Shown piece after piece: positions 6,406 to 11,321 of a stretch of DNA of 11,321 bases. The translations under genes and the position numbers were made by a program. The number at the start of each line of letters is the position of its first letter. Position 1 is the stretch's first letter. Below the pieces are notes generated by a model. That model had not been told where the DNA came from. It did not search any database and worked only from the letters and a program-made list of their open reading frames with translations. The stretch is from a candidate division CSSED10-310 bacterium (GTDB taxonomy: Bacteria; CSSED10-310; JAFGDC01): NCBI GenBank assembly GCA_016932295.1, contig JAFGDC010000416.1, forward strand, positions 1 through 11,321, in the 5' to 3' direction.

Positions 6406-7425
6406 ATGCACGTGCCGCCGGATGGATGTGAGCGCATGAAGCCCGATGCGGACGGCCGCCGTTCCATGCGGCGGGAAAGAGGTGACGAGTCGTTGCCGGA
6501 TTTTCCGGATGATGCCGCCAAAGATGTCACGGACGCACCGATGAAGACCGTGGGAGATGCATCGACGAAAATCACGGGACAGCGCGCGCCGGCGGTTTCC
6601 CGCCGCCTCAGCAGCGTGCTGGGAAGGTCTCTCGGCTGGGCGACGCACGCGCTGTGGGTTCGGGCTCACGGTGATTACAAGGTGGATGCATTCGGTCGTG
6701 ACGAGCAGGTCTGCGCCGCCCTCAGACCCTTGCAGAAGGTTTGGTTTCATCAGTATTGGCGTTGCCGGGTGGACGGCGGGGAGCATCTGCCAAGCGCCGG
6801 TCCCGCCCTGATTGTCGCCAATCGATCGGGATTCATGCCGTGGGATGGAGAAGTATTGCGGTTTGCGGTGATGGAGATTCTCCACGATCGCGTGCCTCGC
6901 ATCCTGGACGGCGGCCGGAGCGGCGCGCTGCCGTTCATCGGAACCGCCTACCTGAAGACCGGGCGGCTGTTCCAGTGTCCTGACAATGCCAGGAGCCTGC
7001 TAACCGGCGGAGAAGTGGTCATCGCCTTTCCCGAAGGCGCAGGCGCCGGCTGGAGAACGCGTCGCGACCGCTACCGCGTCGGGACTTTTGTCGATACCTG
7101 GCTGTTCGAGGTGGCCTGCGAATTGCGGGTGCCCGTCATTCCTGCCGCGGTCATCGGGGCCGAGAAGGCGTATCCGCTGCTGGCGACGCTTCCGCTTCCG
7201 GGCCGGCCGTTCGGATTCTCCCACCTCCCCATCACGCCCGTTTTCCCTCTTCTTCCTCCGCCACTTTGTTTCATGGCATTCCCGGCCTCCTGGCGCATCT
7301 CGTTCGGCGAGCCGTTTCAATTCGATCCCGAACGGGATGCCGGCGTCGATGCCGGAGCACTCAGGCTTTCGGAGCAGAGCAGGAAATCGGTGCGAACGGG
7401 GATCCTGCGGTTCCTCAAGGAGTGA
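6406..7425 (+). CDS. PlsC-type lysophospholipid/glycerolipid acyltransferase family protein with Arg in place of the catalytic His
   Basis: Belongs to the PlsC/LPLAT superfamily (acyl transfer from acyl-CoA or acyl-ACP to a lysolipid or alcohol at the membrane). Signatures: ALIVANRSGFMPWDG (residues about 133-148 from ATG 6406), GGRSGALPFIGTAYLKTGRLF, then VIAFPEGAGAGWR with FPEG at 208-211, and ELRVPVIPAAVIGAEKAYP. In this family the first motif normally reads NHxG..P.DG; here Arg140 stands where His is expected, while Asp147 and FPEG are intact. The codon is CGA, two changes from a His codon. About 85 residues of charged, low-conservation sequence precede the domain, so the start is uncertain: TTG 6361 (overlapping the SDR stop), ATG 6406, 6436 and 6541 are possible. 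Its end overlaps the next gene as TGATG. Confidence 0.82.
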   Translation: MHVPPDGCERMKPDADGRRSMRRERGDESLPDFPDDAAKDVTDAPMKTVGDASTKITGQRAPAVSRRLSSVLGRSLGWATHALWVRAHGDYKVDAFGRDEQVCAALRPLQKVWFHQYWRCRVDGGEHLPSAGPALIVANRSGFMPWDGEVLRFAVMEILHDRVPRILDGGRSGALPFIGTAYLKTGRLFQCPDNARSLLTGGEVVIAFPEGAGAGWRTRRDRYRVGTFVDTWLFEVACELRVPVIPAAVIGAEKAYPLLATLPLPGRPFGFSHLPITPVFPLLPPPLCFMAFPASWRISFGEPFQFDPERDAGVDAGALRLSEQSRKSVRTGILRFLKE

Positions 7426-8432
7426 TGCAGGAAATGGTCGAACTGCCGCCGGTGTTCATCCTTGCAGCGGGCCTTGGTACCCGCCTGGATCCCATCACTC
7501 GTTACTGCGCAAAACCGGTGGTTCCCATCGCCGGCCGCCCCGCTCTCATGTATCTTCTGGACACTCTCCGCCGTGCCGGGGTCCGGCGTTTCATCGTCAA
7601 TGCGCACCATCGGCCGGAAAGTATCGCCGCGGTGGCTGTTCCTTACTGCCATGAGCATTCACTCAACCTGGTGCTTTCCTTCGAACCAACCGTGCTCGGC
7701 ACCGCGGGTGCCCTGGTCAGGCTGCGTGGCTTGCTGGACAGCGAACCCCTCATCCTGGTCAACGGCGACATGTTGATGGATATCGATTTTAACGCACTGG
7801 TGCGGTTCCACTCAGCCCGGCGAAGTATCGCCACCCTGGCGCTCCTCGACGCTCCCTGGATGGATTCATACGGCACCATCGGTCTCGATGGTGACGACCG
7901 GATCATCCGTTTCGTGGAGACCCGGTACTCATCCGCACGGGAAGAGTATCGGGGGATGTTCACCGGTGTGCATGTCCTCCAACCCGAACTGTTAAGACAC
8001 CTGCCAGCGGCAGGGCATGGCTGCATCAACCGTGATGTGTATTGCCGGATCCTGGCGACGGGGGGCGAGCTGTCAGGATACAGATACCAGGGGCCGTGGC
8101 AGGAGTTCGGAACGCCGGCCTCCTACTGGAGGGTCAACATGAATCTGCTGTTCAAAGCCATTTCGGAAGGAACCGGGACATCCGAGCCCGAAGATCACCG
8201 CCGACCAGGCGTGATGATGATTCCTCCTGTAATAGTGCCACCATCGGTGACCACGGGTGAGGATGTACGGCTTGGGCCCGGAGTCGTGCTGGGTGAACGA
8301 TGCAGGATCGGTGACGGTGCGATCCTCCGGCGGGCGGTGATCTGGGACGATGTCGCCATTCCCCGGGAGGCGGTGCTGGATCGAGTTGTCGTGCCTGCTA
8401 CCGGCGTGGTCATTCCGATTCCGGAAGCATGA
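7425..8432 (+). CDS. NDP-sugar nucleotidyltransferase (sugar-1-phosphate nucleotidylyltransferase) with C-terminal hexapeptide repeat
   Basis: A soluble enzyme of the NTP_transferase family, forming an NDP-sugar and pyrophosphate from an NTP and a sugar 1-phosphate. The N-terminus has AAGLGTRLDPIT with GxGTR at 16-20 and the Lys-Pro pair (residues 30-31) of the pyrophosphorylase signature; LVNGDM with Asp115 binds the metal. The sugar-site motif WxDxGTP is present as WQEFGTP (225-231), with Glu instead of Asp. Residues about 270-330 show left-handed beta-helix repeats (VTTGEDVRLGPGVVLGERCR and on), as in GMP- and UMP-type enzymes of the MurU/HddC/mannose-1-phosphate group. I cannot tell the base or sugar. 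ATG 7425 overlaps the acyltransferase stop (TGATG) and follows AGGAG with very short spacing; ATG 7434 is an alternative with a long spacing. Last gene of the operon. Confidence 0.9.
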   Translation: MQEMVELPPVFILAAGLGTRLDPITRYCAKPVVPIAGRPALMYLLDTLRRAGVRRFIVNAHHRPESIAAVAVPYCHEHSLNLVLSFEPTVLGTAGALVRLRGLLDSEPLILVNGDMLMDIDFNALVRFHSARRSIATLALLDAPWMDSYGTIGLDGDDRIIRFVETRYSSAREEYRGMFTGVHVLQPELLRHLPAAGHGCINRDVYCRILATGGELSGYRYQGPWQEFGTPASYWRVNMNLLFKAISEGTGTSEPEDHRRPGVMMIPPVIVPPSVTTGEDVRLGPGVVLGERCRIGDGAILRRAVIWDDVAIPREAVLDRVVVPATGVVIPIPEA

Positions 8433-8447
8433 CATCCCAGCCCCGAT

Positions 8448-8470
8448 TGCTTCAGTCGAAGCGCTCTTCC
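8448..8470 (+). terminator. Weak candidate terminator after the nucleotidyltransferase
   Basis: A short stem, GCTTC 8449-8453 with GAAGC 8458-8462 (extendable by one wobble pair), loop AGTC, followed by GCTCTTCC. It lies 16 bases after the operon's stop. The stem is short and the T-run poor. It would also reduce read-through into the converging methyltransferase gene. Confidence 0.3.
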
Positions 8471-8586
8471 CTGGCATGGTATGCCGATGAAACCATCCTG
8501 TCCGGCGCGATGCCGGGCGTGCTCCTGGCGCTGATGTGCATCTTTGGTCCGAAGCGGCGTCGACTCCGGCCTGGTCAAGGCAGCGG

Positions 8587-9369
8587 TCAACCGGCGGCGA
8601 TTCTGCGCGCCGCGGCGTCTGCGTAACCGGCATCCTTCTCGATGCCGATCCAGTGGCGGTCCAGACGAGCAGCCACGACACCCGTGGTGCCGGTACCGAA
8701 GAAAGGATCGAGCACCGTGTCACCTCGCCGGGAAGATGCTGTGATGATGAGTTCCAATAACGTTTCCGGTTTCTGGGTGGGATGGAGTGCCCGTCCGTCA
8801 TCGCCATGGAGCCTCTCTCGGCCCTGGACCAGGGGGAGTTCAATGAAATCGAGGAAATCACGCATCTGTTTCGGCGCACCGGACTTGGTGCGATGGGGAT
8901 GCAATTTCTTGATTTCCTCGTAGTTGAACACCCAGCCGCGACCCGCGACAAACCAGCAGATATACTCTGTGGCATGGGTGAAGGTGCGCCTGGTCAGATT
9001 GGGCATGGCGTTGGATTTGCACCAGGTGAGAATATTGTTGAGCTGCAGGTGGGATTCCCTGGCACAGGTGATGATTTCACCAATATTGTGATACGAGCAG
9101 GATACATACATGCCGCCGTTTTCTTTCAGCACGGCCTGACATGCCTGTATCCAAGCCCGCGTGAAGTCGAGATACGCTTGTCCCGTAAAGGTATCCCATT
9201 GTTCGTTCATCTTCCTGAATGGACCGCCGGTGGTATTGTCCCTGAGTTCAAGTTTCCTGCCGGAAAGGTTGTAGGGCGGATCGGCGTAGATCAGGTCGAT
9301 GCTGCCGCGCTCTATTGCTTCAGGCAGGATCGCGAGACAGTCGCCGGTGTAAATGTGATCCAGTCTCAT
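8587..9369 (-). CDS. Beta-class DNA methyltransferase (N6-adenine or N4-cytosine), DpnA-like
   Basis: A 260-residue SAM-dependent DNA base methyltransferase. It has the catalytic motif IV DPPY at residues 30-33 near the N-terminus and the SAM motif I DPFFGTGTT at 221-229 near the C-terminus, the order of beta-class enzymes. HPTQKP (196-201) and the middle region with LNNILTWCKSN..PNLTRRTFTHATEY resemble DpnA and related N6-adenine enzymes, which methylate GATC; I cannot confirm the target. ATG 9369 is preceded by GGAG 8 bases upstream and the protein starts with the usual 'IYTGDCLAIL' strand. No restriction endonuclease gene is adjacent (response regulator upstream, converging nucleotidyltransferase downstream), so it looks like a solitary methyltransferase. 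It starts 92 bases after the response-regulator stop and may be transcribed with it. Confidence 0.93.
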   Translation of the reverse strand: MRLDHIYTGDCLAILPEAIERGSIDLIYADPPYNLSGRKLELRDNTTGGPFRKMNEQWDTFTGQAYLDFTRAWIQACQAVLKENGGMYVSCSYHNIGEIITCARESHLQLNNILTWCKSNAMPNLTRRTFTHATEYICWFVAGRGWVFNYEEIKKLHPHRTKSGAPKQMRDFLDFIELPLVQGRERLHGDDGRALHPTQKPETLLELIITASSRRGDTVLDPFFGTGTTGVVAARLDRHWIGIEKDAGYADAAARRIAAG

Positions 9370-9408
9370 GTGGCGGACTCCGGCCTTGCGGGATGCCGTC
9401 TCCCATTC

Positions 9409-9425
9409 CCGGCGGCCGTCGCCGG
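9409..9425. other. Perfect hairpin between response regulator and methyltransferase
   Basis: CCGGCG 9409-9414 pairs exactly with CGCCGG 9420-9425 with a 5-base loop. No T-run follows on either strand, so it is unlikely to be a rho-independent terminator. It may be a chance GC palindrome in the leader of the methyltransferase. Confidence 0.25.
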
Positions 9426-9460
9426 CGATGCGCTGCGGAGTTTCTGCGCGTCCGGCTCAG

Positions 9461-9976
9461 TCACACTGGCAGGCGGGTGGTCTTGAGCCAATAAGATTTG
9501 AGGGTTTTTATGGTCTTAATGAAGCCGTGGAAGTTAGGCGGTTTGGTGATGTAGCTGTTGGCCCCGGCTTCATAACAGTCCAGGATGTCTTCCTCGCGGC
9601 GCGACGATGTCAGCATGACCACGGGGATACTGCGCAGGTCGTCGTCATGCTTCAATTGATGCAGGACTTCGATACCGTTCATTTTTGGCATCTTGATATC
9701 CAGCAAAATGAGATCCGGCCTGGGCGCACGGTTGGGATCGAGATACTCCCTGCGATGGTAAAGGAAATCCATCGCCTTCTCGCCGTCCTCGACGATGATC
9801 ACATCGGTCCTGGCCAGGTCGTTGCCGTGTTTGAATGCTCGTTCGATGAGCAGGATATGGTCCTCGTTGTCCTCCACAAGCAGGATGGTGAATGCGCTGT
9901 TAAGGGACAACCTATCCTCCCCGTAGAATGCCTCCTTGGTGGAGGCCGTCACCCTCTGTTCTCTCATATCTTTCAT
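9461..9976 (-). CDS. Single-domain response regulator, Rcp1-like
   Basis: A receiver domain with no output domain, of the type that partners phytochrome-like kinases (Rcp1 family). Counting from ATG 9976: ILLVEDNED with acidic pocket Glu35 and Asp36, phosphoacceptor Asp93 in LILLDIKMPKM, Thr123 in VVMLTSS, Lys145 in SYITKPPNF. The C-terminal LKSYWLKTTRLP also matches Rcp1-like proteins. It receives phosphate from the histidine kinase encoded immediately upstream and presumably works by protein contact. The reading frame is open further upstream into the kinase gene, but the promoter within the gap and the domain start make ATG 9976 or 9967 the likely starts; the domain begins near residue 29. 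Confidence 0.9.
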   Translation of the reverse strand: MKDMREQRVTASTKEAFYGEDRLSLNSAFTILLVEDNEDHILLIERAFKHGNDLARTDVIIVEDGEKAMDFLYHRREYLDPNRAPRPDLILLDIKMPKMNGIEVLHQLKHDDDLRSIPVVMLTSSRREEDILDCYEAGANSYITKPPNFHGFIKTIKTLKSYWLKTTRLPV

Positions 9977-10049
9977 CGCCTGCACTGTCTTTAAAATCCA
10001 AACGCGAACAATTTGCCTATTTCGGTTCAGCTCATTTGTTATGGGGTGC

Positions 10050-10078
10050 AGTATAACTTTTTTTTTTCGCTCAGTCAA
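10050..10078 (-). promoter_or_regulatory. Strong sigma70-like promoter of the response regulator, overlapping the kinase stop
   Basis: On the minus strand: -35 TTGACT (10073-10078, 5 of 6), 17-base spacer, -10 TATACT (10050-10055, 5 of 6). The -35 box overlaps the last kinase codon (GAC) and its TGA stop. The spacer includes a run of ten A (10058-10067). Transcription would start near 10043, about 67 bases before ATG 9976, allowing the regulator to be made independently of the kinase. Confidence 0.65.
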
Positions 10079-11321
10079 TCGGGTGACTGGAAGGGCGATC
10101 GGTTCTGGACAAGTCGATAACTTTCGGGAGCGTGAACCAGAAGGCCGTGCCGGACCGCGGATCGGAGCGTACACCAACCTCGCCGCCATGAAAGGCGATG
10201 ATCTTCTTTACGAGTGCCAGGCCCATACCGGTACCCGTATCATTGCTGCCGCGTTTCCTGCGCTGGAACACTTCAAAGACCTTGGGGAGGAATTCCTCCG
10301 GTATCCCCAGCCCGTTGTCTCGAATTTCGAAACGATGCATCAGGTCCTCTTCCCACGCTTCGATTTCGATTTTCGGTTCCGCGACTTCCCCCATGTGGCG
10401 CACCGGATTGCCGATCAACTGCTGGAAGACCGTGTACAGCCGCCCCCGTTCACAGGTGATGGTGGGAAAATCACCGACCAGCTTGACTTGTATACCGCGC
10501 GCGGTGATGTCCTCCGCGAGTTCTTGCAGGATGCGGTCGATCAATTCCTTACTGTCGAATGTAACGGGCTTTTCCCGCACGGTGCTGATCTGAACATATG
10601 CCATGAAGTCTTCCAGCAGTCTGGACATGATGTCCAGATTGACCTGTATCCTTTCGAGATAGTGGTTCAGATTGTCATCGAGCTGCTCACTGAAATCTTC
10701 CTGTATCAGGTGAACCAGTCCGCCGATTGAAATCACGGGAGTACGCAGGTCGTGCCAGGTTCCCTGCACGAAATTTTCCAGTTCCTCCATTCGCAGTTTC
10801 AACACATTCCTGGTTTCAAGGAGGTTGCGAAAAATGGTGTTGTAGTCGAGTTTGACCATCTCGAGTTCTTCCAGTCTGCCCTCGAGGTCCTGTTTCAGGC
10901 CGAAGAAGTCTGTCCTCAATGACAGGTTGGTGAGCGCCACTCCGGTCAGGAGCGCGACTGTCCGCAACCATTCCCGGTCCTTTGGCAGGAGGGTCTGGCG
11001 AGGACCGAGCAGAAGGATGAATCCCGCCCTGTTTGCACCGTGCCCGGCGAAGGTCTGCACGTACAACGCCGCCCTGTCTATGTCCAGTAGTCGTTGGCGC
11101 AGGGGCTCGGGAGCTGCTCCGACGGGCAGGAACAGTATCCCGCCCCGGTAGCGGCATTCGGACCTGGCCAACAGCAGGATCATTTCCTCCGCGATGGGAA
11201 GCTTTATGCTGCTGGCCTGGAGAGTCGGATTGGGAGAGTCCAGCTCCCCGGCGATGATCACATCAACATCAAGCTGCTTCTGGATCGCGATGCGGAGCAT
11301 GTCGCTCATGGACGTCAGGGA
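10071..11321 (-). CDS. Histidine kinase with GAF-like sensor (5' partial)
   Basis: The frame is open to the window edge, so the N-terminus is missing; ATG 11309 is only the first in-frame Met. Counting from it, residues 1-135 have the alpha/beta look of a GAF domain, followed by a coiled coil (about 136-182). The phosphorylation site is His186 in WHDLRTP, a phytochrome-like HisKA. The ATP-binding domain has Asn301 in LIGNPVRHMG, Asp331-x-Gly-x-Gly in RDNGLGIP, and GTGMGLALV at 359-367. No membrane segment is seen in the visible part. All core residues are intact, so it should be active. The response regulator follows 95 bases downstream on the same strand, the usual pairing; the signal sensed cannot be told from this sequence. 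Confidence 0.92.
   Translation of the reverse strand, partial: SLTSMSDMLRIAIQKQLDVDVIIAGELDSPNPTLQASSIKLPIAEEMILLLARSECRYRGGILFLPVGAAPEPLRQRLLDIDRAALYVQTFAGHGANRAGFILLLGPRQTLLPKDREWLRTVALLTGVALTNLSLRTDFFGLKQDLEGRLEELEMVKLDYNTIFRNLLETRNVLKLRMEELENFVQGTWHDLRTPVISIGGLVHLIQEDFSEQLDDNLNHYLERIQVNLDIMSRLLEDFMAYVQISTVREKPVTFDSKELIDRILQELAEDITARGIQVKLVGDFPTITCERGRLYTVFQQLIGNPVRHMGEVAEPKIEIEAWEEDLMHRFEIRDNGLGIPEEFLPKVFEVFQRRKRGSNDTGTGMGLALVKKIIAFHGGEVGVRSDPRSGTAFWFTLPKVIDLSRTDRPSSHPID

Noticed and set aside
8429..8626. Plus-strand 65-residue ORF starting in an ATGA overlap with the nucleotidyltransferase stop
   Set aside because: The ATGA overlap is attractive, but the product is not recognised, it runs into the 3' end of the convergent methyltransferase, and there is no separate ribosome binding site.
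8073..8975. Minus-strand 300-residue ORF spanning the nucleotidyltransferase end and the methyltransferase
   Set aside because: It crosses two clear genes in the wrong frames and has low-complexity, unrecognisable sequence.
8782..9486. Plus-strand 234-residue ORF opposite the methyltransferase
   Set aside because: The methyltransferase motifs DPPY and DPFFGTGTT show the minus strand is coding.
9977..10189. N-terminal extension of the response regulator into the kinase gene
   Set aside because: It overlaps the kinase in another frame and lies upstream of the predicted transcription start; the receiver domain begins well downstream.
9936..10730. Plus-strand 264-residue ORF opposite the kinase
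   Set aside because: It is a shadow of the histidine kinase, whose motifs are intact on the other strand.

Overview
The window comes from a bacterial chromosome, moderately GC-rich. The gene families (short Pta, an Rcp1-like response regulator paired with a HDLRTP histidine kinase, an SDR/PlsC-type acyltransferase pair, a DpnA-like methyltransferase) suggest a Gram-negative environmental bacterium, perhaps Pseudomonadota or Desulfobacterota. That placement is inferred from gene content only. Promoters with good sigma70 boxes recur and support a proteobacterial-type transcription system. There are no rRNA or tRNA genes, no CRISPR array and no intact insertion sequence that I can see.

Layout. 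1-2149 (+): 3' part of a large, probably secreted, carbohydrate-active-like protein ending in aspartate-rich FG-GAP/VCBS-type repeats. 2122-2703 (+): a GNAT acetyltransferase ORF with an abnormal N-terminus that overlaps the preceding gene. 2704-3325: gene-poor stretch with two doubtful small ORFs and several perfect hairpins, the last a likely terminator. 3326-3640 (-): gene for an extremely acidic protein (67% Asp+Glu), with a strong ribosome binding site, a sigma70-like promoter and a 10-bp inverted repeat just upstream of the -35. 3936-4934 (-): pta, phosphate acetyltransferase, with its own promoter. 5261-8432 (+): a compact three-gene operon of an extended SDR, a PlsC-type acyltransferase and an NDP-sugar nucleotidyltransferase, starting from a promoter divergent to pta. 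8587-9369 (-): solitary DNA methyltransferase. 9461-9976 (-): single-domain response regulator. 10071-11321 (-): GAF-like histidine kinase, cut off by the window edge.

How the genes work together. The operon at 5261-8432 looks like an envelope or glycolipid module: nucleotide-sugar synthesis plus acyl transfer plus a Rossmann protein. The SDR lacks the YxxxK catalytic pair (Ala and Arg instead) and the acyltransferase has Arg where the catalytic His is expected, while the nucleotidyltransferase keeps its signature residues. The kinase and response regulator form a two-component pair, but the regulator also has its own promoter, whose -35 box covers the kinase stop codon and whose 17-bp spacer contains a run of ten A. 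These two points and the ultra-acidic protein are the most unusual things in the window. No known defence system or complete novel system is evident.
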